A stretch of DNA of 64,000 nt from Patellaria atrata CBS 101060 (GCA_010093705.1 MU006089.1:229570-293569); one strand, 5' to 3'; positions 20,292-32,240 are shown, counted from the stretch's first letter. Notes: a model not told the origin generated them from the letters alone. Numbers and translations are program-made.

Positions 20292-21013
20292 ATCTGGACT
20301 ATGAGGTACGCGTGGTTGGCATTCGGTCGTCGAAAAATAAAAATCTCTGTGAGAGTGAGGATCTGCCCTGAGGTCTCTTAGAACTAGATCTAAGGCGCCG
20401 ATGACCAATGAAGATACGCGCCTCGACCTCAACTGAAACTCGGAGCCGCCCAGCGTCTCGTCTCACGTCCAAAATTGTATCTCAAGAGCCTCAAGAGCCT
20501 CGAAAAACTCTTCATCTCTCTTAAAATGTTGCTGTAAACATGCTAAGTTTGCATAGCCCCCCGAAGAGTACAAGGTGCTAGTCAGATGGGACATCTGCTA
20601 ATGTACATCCTTTCAAGGTCGCCGTTTTGTCGACCATCCGGCGCGTGTAGATGATATTTCCATAAAACTCTCTGACACTTGTGCCCACGGTAGAGGAAAC
20701 ATTGAGCATGTGGGGTGAGTAAACGCCGAAGAGTCATAATTACAGCCTTACAGTCTTCATTGTTTCTATAATTGTCTGCTTCTTTCCTCTCACTGTTTCG
20801 TTTATCATTTCAACTCCTTCCATTCAAATTGACCAGATCCCCTGGCCACGCGCGTACGTTCAAGTGACTTCGAACTCGAACTTTGCCAGCATCTCTCTTT
20901 CTCGTCATATGTGCATGACATTTTCCATAAGCCGACTCTGAGTCACTATCTCCCAGGACTTCAACCCTCTCCCACTTTTCAAATCTATCCTAACTTCGTT
21001 CTTCTTTATCAAC
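20292..21013. promoter_or_regulatory. Divergent intergenic region
   Basis: This 722 bp lies between the start codons of the mitoribosomal gene (minus) and a cysteine-rich membrane protein gene (plus), so it holds both promoters. CT-rich pyrimidine tracts precede the plus-strand start (20760-21010). No specific sites were recognised. Confidence 0.45.
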
Positions 21014-22447
21014 ATGAGTATTGCGCGCACCACTTTGCAGAAGCTCACTTTCATTTGCGCCATCTCCTCAACGGTCCCCTCCTCATTAGCTTTAACCACT
21101 GCCCTACACACTGCCCGAACCGTCGGCTTGCTGCGGCCGCGGGAACCCTCACAGATATGTGGAGGAAACTCTCAGCTTCGAACCTGTGGCGCATCACTTC
21201 CCGACGACTTCTGTTGTCCGGCAGCATCTAGTTGTCTCCAACTAAATACCACCGGGATCAACACAGACCTTGCCGATGATATTATCAGTATTATATGTTG
21301 TCCCGCGGGTGCCAAGTGCTCCTTTATCGCACCGATCACCTGTGACATCCAAGCGCAGAATGCAACACTACATCCGGCAAACCAGATACACACCTCTAAT
21401 TTGGATGTGGGACTTCCAACTTGCGGAGAAGGGTGTTGTCCTTTAGGCTACAGCTGCGCGGACGGCAGATGCCAAATGAACAGAAGTGACGGACCGCGCA
21501 CATCAACATCCTCCGTCCTAGAAGTGTTTCCCGCACCGACATCCACAAGCTCCAGCTCCCCCCAATCCGATGTTCCAATCGCTTCACCCGTCGGCAGTAG
21601 CGGCATCTCCCCTGGTGGCGCTGCAGGTATTGCCATCGGATGCCTCTTCGCTGGTGGTCTCATCATGCTCGGGGTGGTCTGCTTAATTTCTCGTCGGCGC
21701 GAGAAAAAGAACAGGACTTCGCACTCAAGCAACGGTTCCCACATGCGGAACATCAGCAAACCCATTTCCAATCCCGCGCTGAACACCGGCACCGACATGT
21801 TCCCTCATAATAGTATCAGGTACGCTGCCACTCATTCGCCGGCAACGATGCGCGATTACGGCCTGCCTATAATGAGTGAGCACAGTACGAACGGATTGAA
21901 TATGGGCTTCGGAGCAGAATCAGAACCAAGACCAAGCTACCAAGCAGACACAGCTGATATCTCTCCCGTCACACCTCCCCAAAGAGTCGAGCCTCTCTTT
22001 TCCACCGCCACCAGTACAACCTCCGCACCGCCGCCCCGGTTTGTCTCCAACCTACCCAACCCCTTCTCTTCACCCACACGCACCACCGCATCCCCGCGGC
22101 AGAACCCCTACTCGACTCCCGAGCGTAGAAACAACGCACCGCTGAACCCTTACGCAGAGTCTACAGCTGGCTCGCGAGTATCCTCTGACTCCTTCGATAG
22201 ACGGCAAGGCTCCTCGGAAACGGTACATGTGATGCTGCCGGCGCAGGCATATCTACAGCCGCCACCACCCTTGGCCGTACCAGGGCAGTCGAGAGACAAG
22301 GCATCCTCTCGCATGACGGGCGACACGACATTCACAAGATTTATAGAGGGCGGAAAGGGAAATGGGAGTGTGGATGGGAAGGTGAAGAAGGCGAAGGGGT
22401 TGGGGGTTACGGGGGGTGATTTTATGAGTGGGGCGAGAGCGTTTTAA
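21014..22447 (+). CDS. Cysteine-rich single-pass plasma-membrane protein, unknown function
   Basis: An intronless ORF of 477 aa. It has an N-terminal signal peptide (about residues 1-26) and an ectodomain with 14 cysteines between residues 49 and 153. These include paired Cys-Cys motifs (FCCPAASSC, ICCPAGAKC, CGEGCCPLGYSC) that resemble granulin-like knots. A Ser/Thr-rich stalk follows, then a glycine-rich transmembrane helix at about 203-226 and a basic stop-transfer RRREKK. The cytosolic tail is long, disordered and Pro/Ser-rich with NPF and NPY motifs. Many fungal proteins have this build (Skg6/Mid2-like wall or signalling proteins), but I cannot assign a role. The gene is convergent with IRE1. 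Confidence 0.8.
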   Translation: MSIARTTLQKLTFICAISSTVPSSLALTTALHTARTVGLLRPREPSQICGGNSQLRTCGASLPDDFCCPAASSCLQLNTTGINTDLADDIISIICCPAGAKCSFIAPITCDIQAQNATLHPANQIHTSNLDVGLPTCGEGCCPLGYSCADGRCQMNRSDGPRTSTSSVLEVFPAPTSTSSSSPQSDVPIASPVGSSGISPGGAAGIAIGCLFAGGLIMLGVVCLISRRREKKNRTSHSSNGSHMRNISKPISNPALNTGTDMFPHNSIRYAATHSPATMRDYGLPIMSEHSTNGLNMGFGAESEPRPSYQADTADISPVTPPQRVEPLFSTATSTTSAPPPRFVSNLPNPFSSPTRTTASPRQNPYSTPERRNNAPLNPYAESTAGSRVSSDSFDRRQGSSETVHVMLPAQAYLQPPPPLAVPGQSRDKASSRMTGDTTFTRFIEGGKGNGSVDGKVKKAKGLGVTGGDFMSGARAF

Positions 22448-22890
22448 TGAGAAAGAACGTCGCTCTGTAACTGAAGATGTGTGGTGCGAGATGTTCTGTA
22501 CAGGTCCACATGTTGATATTTACACGGTTCAATTCTTATAGCACACTGCCACATGTGTGTGGATGGATTTTACTGGATTTACATTCCATAGGGTTGATAA
22601 TCAATGTTTGGCGCACTGACTTATTTCAATTCAACATATTATATCAGTAACGAGTTCCTGATTTTCGTGAGGAGAATATGAAACCGTGACTGAAGAGCAA
22701 ATGATGCACAATGCCCTCCAACAGTACGACCGGAGCACAAGAGGACGATAAGTGTAATAGATTCAAATACATAATTTTAGTCATCCCATAGTACCCTGTC
22801 TTAATCGTACAAAGAACTGGACACCAGCGCAGAGCAGCAAAAAGTCATCATATGAATTGCAGCCCTACGCTAACAGCACAATTTGACAAA
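22448..22890. other. Convergent 3' intergenic region
   Basis: This 443 bp between the stops of the membrane-protein gene and IRE1 is AT-rich and probably 3' UTRs. Nothing else was recognised. Confidence 0.5.
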
Positions 22891-25800
22891 CTACACAGTA
22901 GCCCACTCATAAAACCCCTTAAACCTCTCTTCCTTATGAATCTCACACTTCAACACCGCCAGCCAACACGCAATGATGAGATACGGAAACCTCGTTGTCC
23001 AATACCTCAAATACCCTGCCGGCAACTTGCCCACTCTCGCCTTGACATCCTCGGGCATGTCCTCGTAATGATGCTTCTTGTTCCTCAGAGCACGCAGGAG
23101 ATCCAGTAACTTGTCGCCCTTGTACTTACGCTGCTTGCCGAGCGTGTCGGTAAACTTATGATCTAGCCTGCGGAGGAAGTCGGCTTCGGTCCCGTAGTTA
23201 TTGATCACCGAAACAGGGGTCGAGGCAAGGACTTTGCTCATGAAGCTCTCGAGAGTGTTGAGGGCTAGAGAGGGTGGATCGCGTGGTTCACGTTCGAAGC
23301 GATCAGAAACATCGCAGAGGAACGTGAGGCGCTTCTCGGGACTCCAGAAGAAGGGGTGGTGCATTACTTGCAACGCTGTTGGTCTGTTCTCTGGTTTGTT
23401 CTCCAGCATCCATGAGATGAGGTGGACGGGTTCTTCACAGTCATCTCCGAGATATTGTAGTTTGCTCAGATTATGCTGATCCTTCTTGATGTTGAGCTCA
23501 CGGATCTGCATCCATCCTTCGGCGTCATCGTACGGGTGGGACCCGTTAGTCAATACGTAGAAAAAGACACAACCAAGGGAAAAGATGTCGACGGCGCGTT
23601 TCACCCCTTGAGCGCCCGCTTCACCGGAGCTGGAAGATTCCCGGCTATGTCCCTGAGAACTCTGTTGCCCCATTGCGTCACGAGGCTGCAGTATAAGCTC
23701 AGGAGCTTTCCATCCAATCGTGCCTGCGCTGACAGTGTTGCCGATAAGAGTACTGGCGTTGTCGGGTAGAGTCTTGCACAAGCCGAAATCTGATATTACG
23801 AAACGGGGACCTCCGGATTGATTCTTCTTCGGGTAAGCGATGAGGATATTCTGAGGTTTGATATCTCTGTGAATGATCCGTAAGCTGTGCAAATGATGCA
23901 ATCCAGCCGCCAGCTGATAGAGGGCCTTGGTTACATCACGATTGATCTCGTTGACAAGCATCTCATGAGCTTTGGAAAGATCCTCGTCGTGAGTGCCGTC
24001 TTTAAACAAATCCCACAAGCTTGCCTGGCATAGTTCAACCGCAATATACAAGAAATGTTGGTCCTTTTGCTGGCAATAATATCGTATGACGTTCGGATGA
24101 TCATCACTTTGTTGAAGTAAGGACACCTCTTGGGACGCAAGTTCGAAGTACTGTGGTAACATGCGCTTAACTGCAACTTCACGTTTCTGCGAAGAGTTAG
24201 CGAGGGCCCTTGGGGAGGTTTGCTAGAAAATTTTACCTCAAAACTGCCCCTGAAGACGAAAGTACCACCACTTCCACTACCGAGTATATCGTCCGTGTAG
24301 ATTGTGAGATTGTTGATTTGGACTGTAGAAGATACATCTGTAATATCTCCATTCACAGTGATCTCGTCAGGTTGTAGACCTTGGTCAGGTTCCAAGTGCA
24401 AGCCAGCAACGCGTCCCATATCATCTTCTTCCTCGGTACCGCTTCTAGTGTTCTTCCTCCTACGTCTACCTCCTCGTTGACCCCTATGAGCCTTCTTCTT
24501 CTTGGGTGTTTCATCAGCTGGCGTCTCAGCCTGCTCGACAGGAGGGGTCGCCCCATCTAAAGCTTGGGTTTGCGGCTGTTCAGATGATGCCACAGTGGTC
24601 GTTTGCTCTACAAGAGTCTCCGCTACCGGCCCATCGTCACTTTCTGGCATATCAAAATGTACTTTACGCTCTTGGTGCTCACGTGTGGAAGGTTGGGCTG
24701 TCCCATTGCTCAACTTAGCGTCCGTCTCCTTAGAGACAGAAAGAGATCGTCCAACTTTTACTGAGATCCATTGTTGTACAGGCGATGGGAGAGAGTTCAG
24801 CCGAGGGTCAATATAAAGGCCCACACCGGCGAAGAGAGCTAGTATTACGATCGTCTTGAGGAAGTTTACCGCGAAAGACGAAGTGGGCGGTGGTGGGGAT
24901 ATTAGTTTAGGCGGAACCTCTATATATTCTTCAGTCTCCTCAGGTTCGTTAACTTCTTCAAGATGAGTCTCCACGCCACCAATCATTGGTATGCTCTTCC
25001 TACGGAAACCACGATCAGAAAGCGAATGTACACCAACAAGTTCGGTTTTGCTTGGTATGAAATGCTCATCCCACTCAAAGATATCGTCATTCCACATAGA
25101 ACTGTAGCATTTCGCTTTTGAGGCTCCGTCGGTGACTGTAGGGTAATTACCCTCCGACATCGCGTACCAGCTACCGGATTCGGTACAGTTGACGAAGACG
25201 TTCTGACTTATCTCCTCGCCCACTGCAGGCCCGATAGGTTGAGGAAGAATGACCAGTGAGGTATCCCTAGCATTGGAACCAAAGGGACGGGCAACGTCGT
25301 AGACGCGAACTACGGGAGAGGCAAATTTGTATTGAAACAGTTTCTGTGGGTAACTGTCTTCTTGTTTGGGGTGTCTTAAGGCCAGGATACGCCCATCGAA
25401 TCTGCTGTAGATGTACTTGCTATCCATTGTGGTGAAATATTGAGAATGAAGATCTCGATCGCGATTATTCGGAGTCCATTCAAAATATTTGATTGTGCAG
25501 ATTGGATCTCCCGATCTTGAGCTGATTCCTACGGTGTATTCCGTCCGTCCGAGTGTTAAGGTGTCGCTGATATCACATTCCTCTTCATCGAGCCCATCGA
25601 GGCCAGGGCTCACTCGACGACAGCTACCCGCATCTGTGACTGGGACGGAACCGCTGGTGGAAAAGATTTTCAGAATCTTGCCTGTAGCTGCATTGATCGT
25701 GTAGAGCGTGTTCCTCTTCTCTGCGGTATAGACAATTGGAGGATCTTCACCCAAGTAAGGAGAGAGGTCTTCGGCCAATTGTTTGACAGTGAGACCCAAA

Positions 25801-26432
25801 CGTTGCATACCAAGTTTTGGGCCAGGCGAATAGACGTAGAGACTCCCGTCCTGACTGGGTTCTACGATCCACAGAAAATCGGTTTCCGTCTCTTCTAATT
25901 TTGAACCTTCCGAATCATTCTTCCGGTGGTAGATAGTTTCCACCATGGGACGCTCGGCTTCCAATGTCCACCGATGCTCGCCAGTGTTTCTGTCTCTCGC
26001 GTGTATCTGTCCATCAACGGTCGCCAGCAGGACAAAGTCCTCAACTTCCCAATCCTGCAGGGACCGCGCTCCAGGTCGCGAGAGAGTCCCACCGGAAGAA
26101 CCGGCTGAATGCTTTGCAGGAGGTGCTCGTACAGCAGACTTTGAGTCTGCTGGAGCTAAAGTAGCAAGGGCGCGCACATTCTTGGATTTCGATAGAGTAT
26201 CTTGACGTCTCTTTCGAGGCGTCTCGACGTGTGCCTCTTGGAGAGGCTGTTGTTGTGGTTGTTTTGTAAAGGTGTCTAACAATGACTCCTCTCGTGGGGA
26301 TCGACGGATACCATTTTGCGGTGGTTGTTGCTGCTGCTGAGCACCCGCAATGAGTGGTATCAAGAATAATAGAACGATGAAATGAGAGGTAGTAAATGTT
26401 GTAGCCGGGCCTGGCGGCCGGCGTCGAGGCAT
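22891..26432 (-). CDS. IRE1: Unfolded-protein-response sensor kinase/endoribonuclease IRE1
   Basis: IRE1 sits in the ER membrane, senses unfolded proteins in the lumen and splices the HAC1-type mRNA. Exons 24237-26432 and 22891-24186 (50-bp intron) give 1163 aa. The parts in order are: a signal peptide ending near IAGA; a Gln-rich linker; a luminal beta-propeller-like sensor (VLLATVDGQIHARDRNTGE, then further repeats); a transmembrane helix around 515-535 (IVILALFAGVGLYI); and a basic linker with KKKAHRGQRGGRRRRK. The kinase has [11 protein letters not shown] near 836 and DFGLCKTL. The KEN RNase domain has RNKKHHYEDMPEDV near 1102 and a conserved C-terminus. The splice joins GSFE to KREVAVKRM, inside the ATP-binding lobe. 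All key kinase and RNase blocks are present, so it looks functional. Confidence 0.96.
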
Positions 26433-27472
26433 TCTGAGCGACTACAACCGACTATGTTATATGCCGTATAAGGCTCTCCAAGAGCCTGTTATCAAGCATC
26501 AGATGGGCGTAGGGATATTACGACAGTTGACTTGAAGGATTGTCGACGTTCTGGGAAATGAAGGGATATGGTTTCTGATGGGGTGAGACGAAAGAGAAGA
26601 ACTGTCCAATGTTTTGTTGGTGACCTGACAGTGCGAGGTTTGACTAAAGGTTGCGAGAGTTGGTGGTGGACGGCTATTTCTTTAGGGGACGCATGTGGGG
26701 TCCTCGCTCTGTGGGGCCTGAAGCGGCGGGCGAGGCCTTGAGCTGTGCTTCAGTTGCACCAAGGGCACCTTGTTAACAAGAGCAGGGCGGCGAAGGACCA
26801 AAATGGGCACCCGAGGATGGGGGGGTTGTTACGGATGTTTGGTGGGTGGCGGGTATAGCCGAAACACCATTATTAGCAAGAATTCGTAAGGTACGAACTA
26901 TGGCAAATATTTTATTGCATTCTTAATATATACATATATGAATACCCACTTGGCACCAAAATTTTTGACCTGATGTTCACGCTTTGTCGATCTGGATCAT
27001 GACTTTATCAGGAGTTGATGATGTAGACACAGGATTTTGACGTCGAATTCTCCTGTTAACACAACCGAACTCGGGATACTGTAGTTCTAGCAATACTCCT
27101 TGCTGTCAAGATGTTACAACTGCAGCAACGAACAAGCACGAACCAAACTATCTTCCCGATTGGTGATGCATCCTCCGAAACTCGTGCTCGAATATTGTAC
27201 AATACCAGGAATATTATCGCGTCGATCATGTGGGGAGGCTTCATCTGATACCTTACATTCTACACCCCTATACCCGAATCTGCTCGAAATTCCCCTAAAC
27301 AAGAATGTGTTGGGTATCGGACGAGTTCCTGAAAGCTAGAGACTGAACACGTGAGGTGTTTAACCGTTTTCCATTCATTTTGATACACAAGGCTTTTTGA
27401 TGTCATACTACTCTTCACATCTATGTCTATGTAATCGCTTTCCGCTTTTCAAAGACCTAAAACGCCTCGTGC
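26433..27472. other. Intergenic region between IRE1 promoter and CCT2 3' end
   Basis: About 1 kb. The half nearest IRE1 is G-rich (26680-26840, with a run of seven G near 26820) and probably holds the IRE1 promoter and leader. Small ORFs around 27056-27339 overlap in three frames and look like chance. No RNA gene was recognised. Confidence 0.45.
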
Positions 27473-29220
27473 TTACATTCGTTCTCTCTTCCTTGGCGCA
27501 CTTCGAATGATATTATCAACACGTAGTAACAGCTGCAATATCACATCAGCACTAATTAGACAATCGCATTGCGGGTTCACGTACCTCTGCAGCCTCAGAT
27601 GCGGATGAGACAACTGCTCGCTTGAGCTTATAGCTCTCTATCACACCCAGCTCCCTCATATCTGCTATGCCGCCTCCTGGCGTTAGTAGATCTAGCCCTG
27701 AGCTCGTCATTCCTGCATAAACCGATTTCCGCAGTCTTGTGACTAGATCACTGGAATCGAAGCCAGCATTATCCGCTAGAATCGTAGGTAATTGTCGAAG
27801 AGCTTTGGCAAAAGAGTCAACCGCAATTGCTTTCTTGCCAGCAACGTTGTGTGCTTCCTGATCCACAGCTTTCGCCATAACCATTTCAGCACAGCCTCCA
27901 CCAAGAGTCGTTCGCGGCTCTTTAACAGTCTGCGAAAGGACGGCAAGAGCATCATGTATCGATCGCTCAGCTTCATCCAACAATTGCTCCGTTGCTCCTC
28001 GTAGGACAATTGTGCACGCCTTTCCTGCTGCGACCCCTGAAAATCTTATCAGAGTATCTTCACCGATGATGACCTCCTCAATCAGATCGCAATGACCAAG
28101 TTTGACGTTTTCGGGATGATCGAAAGTCGACGTGATCTCACCACCAGTAACCAATGCTAATCGCTCAACGCCGTCGAAATCTGCGTGTTCGATAGAGCAG
28201 ATTCCCGCGTCGGCGAAAAGTTGCTCTGGCCAGTTGTAGATGAGTTGTCGATTTACGAAGCAGTTGATACCGTGCGCCTTGATCCTCTCGACCTTAGCCT
28301 TCATCTTTTCCCGCTCCGCTCTCTCCAACTCCGCAAGCTTGCCGGTCGAATCGACCTTTACCCGTGCCCCGAAAATCTTGATTTTGTCGGTGTCCATGGC
28401 TGTGTTTGCGACGAGAATTTTGGCATTCTCTATCCGCTTTGGTTGGTTGACTCCAAACTTCTTATCGAGAATAAATCCCTCGTCCAAATATGAATCCTTA
28501 AGCTTTCCACCGGCTTTCTTGATGATCTGGATGTGGGTCAGATCGGTCGAACCTTGCATACGCAATACAGCGTCGACTGCTAACTCCGCAAACTGGTCCC
28601 GGTCCTGGCTAAGCACCTTAGAGCTCAATGTTGTCCTTGCTATTGCTACGAGATCTTTGCGAAAGGCTGTAGGGTCCTTGCTGTGATCAACGGCGGTCTT
28701 CTCTAGAGCTTGAAGTGCAACCTTGCTTGCTATTCTGTACCCTTCAATGATAGTCTGAGGGTGTATCTTTTGATCTACGAGCTTTTCTGCTTCCCGTAAT
28801 AACTCTGCCGCAAGAACTGTGACTGATGTTGTGCCGTCTCCCACTTCATCATCTTGCACCTTAGAGATATTGACGAGGACTTTGGCAGCAGCATTATCTA
28901 GTGCTATCGATTTTAAAATAGTAGCTCCGTCGTTTGTGACCATGATCTCGCCGGTTGATCTAATATTTTCAACACCCCTCTTTTACAGACTGATGCAGGG
29001 AAACTTACGCTGACTGAAGAATTTTGTCCATTCCTTTTGGTCCAAGTGTACTCTTGACCAGATCACCCACAGCTATTGCGCCCACGAAAGCAGAAAGACG
29101 CGCATTCTCGCCTTTCTCTTCTATAACGTCTTCGGCGAAGATTTGCGTAGGATTTTGGTATGACTGAAGGGCCCAGTTAGTATAAACCTACAGATAAGTG
29201 AAATGTATGTGTCTTACCAT
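27473..29220 (-). CDS. CCT2: Chaperonin TRiC/CCT subunit beta
   Basis: CCT2 is one of eight subunits of the cytosolic chaperonin that folds actin and tubulin. Exons 29218-29220 (ATG only), 29009-29163, 27585-28959 and 27473-27532 give 530 aa. Exon 2 starts [20 protein letters not shown]. The ATP-binding blocks are [22 protein letters not shown] and the catalytic [25 protein letters not shown] and the C-terminal [12 protein letters not shown] follow. The last 20 codons after intron 3 restore the beta-type ending [19 protein letters not shown]. The gene is divergent from SAD1 across only 174 bp. Confidence 0.97.
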
Positions 29221-29394
29221 TTTGAATATTTAGGTTCTTGGGTAAAGTTGGTGTACCTTAAGAGGTTGATATTGACTGCCTGGCGAACGCGACTTTTTTG
29301 GTCGTTGTCTTGGCAGAGTTGAGGATCTTCAAAGCTCCTCCGACAGTAAAGCACTTAGAGTCAGAATTCAGAGACCAATTTCCCGGTTCTCGAA
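29221..29394. promoter_or_regulatory. Shared divergent promoter, CCT2 / SAD1
   Basis: Only 174 bp separate the two start codons, so CCT2 and SAD1 must share a compact bidirectional promoter. No factor sites were recognised. Confidence 0.6.
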
Positions 29395-31092
29395 ATGGCC
29401 AAAAGACCGGCGACAGAATCACTTGAAGAAGCAGTAGCAGCCGATTCTCCGGCATCAAAAAGGGCGCGCGTTGAAGAGATACCAGACGAAAGTGAGCTTG
29501 TTGATGGAGCTTCAAGTAAGAATGGCCATCTACTATCTCCAACAGCAGAACCACAAGACTTAGATGGCGCAATCAGCAGATCGAAGGGCATACTAGAGAA
29601 TGGAGAAGAGCTTGGGGTTTTGGAAGATAGAGATGATGAGGATGATGAGAGCACAACACGAACAACGATACGGCAGCAGGCACCGGACGAAGGCTATAGG
29701 GACCTTTACCTCGACACTATCAACCGCTCTGTTCTGGATTTCGACTTCGAGAAGCTTTGCTCTGTTACTCTCTCCAATATCAATGTATATGCGTGTCTGG
29801 TATGTGGGAAGTATTTTCAAGGCCGAGGCCCCAAATCGCAAGCCTACTTCCACGCCCTCGATGAAGACCACCACGTCTACGTTAATATGTCTACCAAGAA
29901 AGTATACGTATTACCGGAAGGATACGAGGTGCAATCCAAAAGTCTCGACGATATCAAATTCGTGGTCAATCCTCAGCTACCTAAGGAGGAAGTTCTTAAA
30001 CTTGATAAAGAGCAGAAAGCATCTTGGGATCTCCTTGGTCGTAAATACATTCCCGGTTTCGTGGGCATGAACAACATTAAGGCAAATGACTATTTCAATG
30101 TTATCTGTCATGCTCTCGCTCATGTAACGCCACTTCGAAATTACTTCATGCTAGAAAACCTCTCCTCAAGACCTCAACTCGCCCAACGCTTCTCCATCCT
30201 CGTCCGTAAAATCTGGAACCCACGCGCTTTCAAATCTCACGTCTCTCCACACGAACTGCTCCAGGAAATTGCCTTACGCTCGTCCAAGCGATTCACTCTC
30301 ACCAATCAAGCCGACCCGGTGGACTTCCTCTCCTGGTTCCTGAACAATCTTCACCTGTCACTCGGCGGCTCAAAGACGAAACCTGGCACATCTATTATCC
30401 AAAAGGTCTTCCAAGGGACCTTGAAAGTGGAGTCCCAACTCATCACCGCACGCGCCGACGCTGGCGACCGCCTGCGCTTTGAAGACGCGGATATCACAAC
30501 CGAGATCTCACGCTTCTTGATCCTCACTCTCGACCTTCCACCCGCGCCCCTTTTCCAAGACGACGTCGAAAACAACATCATCCCCCAGATACCCCTCGTC
30601 AACATCCTCTCCAAATACGACGGTGTACGCGCCCAAGAACGCTTGAACCACCGCCGGCGTTATCGGCTCTTGCACCCCCTACCTCCCTACCTTCTCTTCC
30701 ACATCAAGCGCTTCACCACCAACAAATTCGTCTCGGAGCGAAACCCCACCATCGTGACATTCCCGACACGGTCGCTCGATATGGCGCCCTACGTCGAGCC
30801 GAATCCGTCGCTTCATCCTCCAGGTGAGCCGATATGGTACGACCTCGTGGCCAACATCACGCACGAGGCGATCAAGATCCGGGACGACAGCGTAGAAGGC
30901 GAGGCCGAGAAGAAAGTATGGCGGGTACAATTACGGGATAAGAGTAGGGAGGAGTGGATTCAGGTGCAGGATTTGTATGTGGAGAAGGCGAGCGCGGAGA
31001 CGTTGTTTACGAAGGAGAGTTACTTGCAGGTTTGGGAGAGAAGAAAGGCGCCAAGAGAGAAGGGGAAGGGAAAAGACGTTCAAAGTAGATAA
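29395..31092 (+). CDS. SAD1: U4/U6.U5 tri-snRNP assembly protein SAD1 (USP39), dead ubiquitin protease
   Basis: SAD1/USP39 is needed for tri-snRNP stability and pre-mRNA splicing. The intronless 565-aa ORF has a disordered acidic N-terminus with a KRAR patch. A ZnF-UBP finger lies at about 120-190 (CLVCGKYFQGRGPKSQAYFH, then DEDHHVY). A USP fold starts at GFVGMNNIKANDYFNVICHAL. In active USPs this block reads GLxNxGNTCYxN; here the catalytic Cys position is Asp, as known for USP39/Sad1. The C-terminal His-box region (LVANITHE) is also degenerate. This fits a scaffold rather than an enzyme. The 3' half is markedly richer in C-ending codons than the 5' half. Confidence 0.95.
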   Translation: MAKRPATESLEEAVAADSPASKRARVEEIPDESELVDGASSKNGHLLSPTAEPQDLDGAISRSKGILENGEELGVLEDRDDEDDESTTRTTIRQQAPDEGYRDLYLDTINRSVLDFDFEKLCSVTLSNINVYACLVCGKYFQGRGPKSQAYFHALDEDHHVYVNMSTKKVYVLPEGYEVQSKSLDDIKFVVNPQLPKEEVLKLDKEQKASWDLLGRKYIPGFVGMNNIKANDYFNVICHALAHVTPLRNYFMLENLSSRPQLAQRFSILVRKIWNPRAFKSHVSPHELLQEIALRSSKRFTLTNQADPVDFLSWFLNNLHLSLGGSKTKPGTSIIQKVFQGTLKVESQLITARADAGDRLRFEDADITTEISRFLILTLDLPPAPLFQDDVENNIIPQIPLVNILSKYDGVRAQERLNHRRRYRLLHPLPPYLLFHIKRFTTNKFVSERNPTIVTFPTRSLDMAPYVEPNPSLHPPGEPIWYDLVANITHEAIKIRDDSVEGEAEKKVWRVQLRDKSREEWIQVQDLYVEKASAETLFTKESYLQVWERRKAPREKGKGKDVQSR

Positions 31093-31364
31093 GAAGTAAT
31101 GGATAAACTGTGTAATAGTCCAGCATCTTTGTTATGCTTGAATAAGTTTACAGTTCTATCGCACCTATCCAAGGTTAGAATCTCTGTTCGCGATATACTC
31201 CAAATCCACAATCCGTTATAACCAACCTCTGGTTCCACATCCCAACAGACAGAAGCTTACACTGTATCAATAACCTAACCCATTCAGTCCGTCTCTTTTA
31301 CACGGTTGATTCCGTCCAATCCCTCTCTATTCAGCAGTGACCACCACCCCTTTTCAGACATCTC

Positions 31365-32240
31365 CTATTCAGAGTGCCCCTGACTCCTTCGTCCTTGACT
31401 CGGTCGCAAATTTCTTAGTGGGGTACCTCTAACCTCTGCTTCTATGATTTGCCGTTCCCTGCGTCTTGCACCTCGGGTAGAGTTCCACCTAACAACCATC
31501 CACAGCACAAACATCAAAAAAGGGGCTAAAAGGAGAAAAAAAGCCGTTTGTGCAAAGTTTGCATGCGACCTAACAACTATCCGCCTGCTTGGGTCCTCAT
31601 CTGACGAGCGCGAACTATAGGTTGGTAGGGCCTGAACAACGCTGCCGGTGAGGAAAGCTACGGTTGCATACCCTCGAGGATTGATGTGAACGGTCGATAC
31701 TGGCATGCCTCTAGTTACGTCGTCTAGATGGAAATGGTGGGTCATGTTTGAGCTAGTGATCTCTATGACGTTCTGCGGTGAAGAGTAACTGAGACTGAGC
31801 AATGAGCAGTAGGGAGGAGTCGGGTCCGATGACGTCGGTAAAGTAGCTACCGTGAATGAAGGAACAGGGAAAGTCGTCAATGTATGTTCATACGACCCCG
31901 ATGAATACAAGACAGAGTCTATTCCAGTTGTATCACGTACGCGGTTCTCCTCGTCCCAATTCGGTTCTGACACAGGACTCGGTTCGGGATGTGGCATCCT
32001 CGAGGTCACGGTAGCAGGACTCCCCCAATTCGCACGATCGGACGGTGGATGAATCTCATGGCGGTCATGGCTTCCCAGGATGTTCCGGACAGTTTGTCTA
32101 CGCTGAGCATATCGGACCATGAAGTTATAGATGCCACCTATGAGAATGCGCATCGCGATAGAGACTGTGATCACGCTAATGATGGGATTCATTAGGGCGA
32201 GTAAGGCCCAGCCAAGGAATTTGAGGTCGTTTGACACCAT
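31365..32240 (-). CDS. Hypothetical two-span membrane protein (291 aa)
   Basis: An intronless ORF starting MVSNDLKFLGW. It has a hydrophobic helix at about residues 8-33 (ALLALMNPIISVITVSIAMRI) and a second near 231-251 (AFFLLLAPFLMFVLWMVV). Between them is a Ser/Thr/Pro-rich loop of about 190 residues that includes a patterned TVHINPRGYATVAFL segment. The C-terminal tail is Arg-rich. I do not recognise a family. The topology (long loop on one side, both termini on the other) would suit an ER or plasma-membrane protein. It is convergent with SAD1 and in tandem with COQ10. Confidence 0.6.
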   Translation of the reverse strand: MVSNDLKFLGWALLALMNPIISVITVSIAMRILIGGIYNFMVRYAQRRQTVRNILGSHDRHEIHPPSDRANWGSPATVTSRMPHPEPSPVSEPNWDEENRVRDTTGIDSVLYSSGSYEHTLTTFPVPSFTVATLPTSSDPTPPYCSLLSLSYSSPQNVIEITSSNMTHHFHLDDVTRGMPVSTVHINPRGYATVAFLTGSVVQALPTYSSRSSDEDPSRRIVVRSHANFAQTAFFLLLAPFLMFVLWMVVRWNSTRGARRRERQIIEAEVRGTPLRNLRPSQGRRSQGHSE

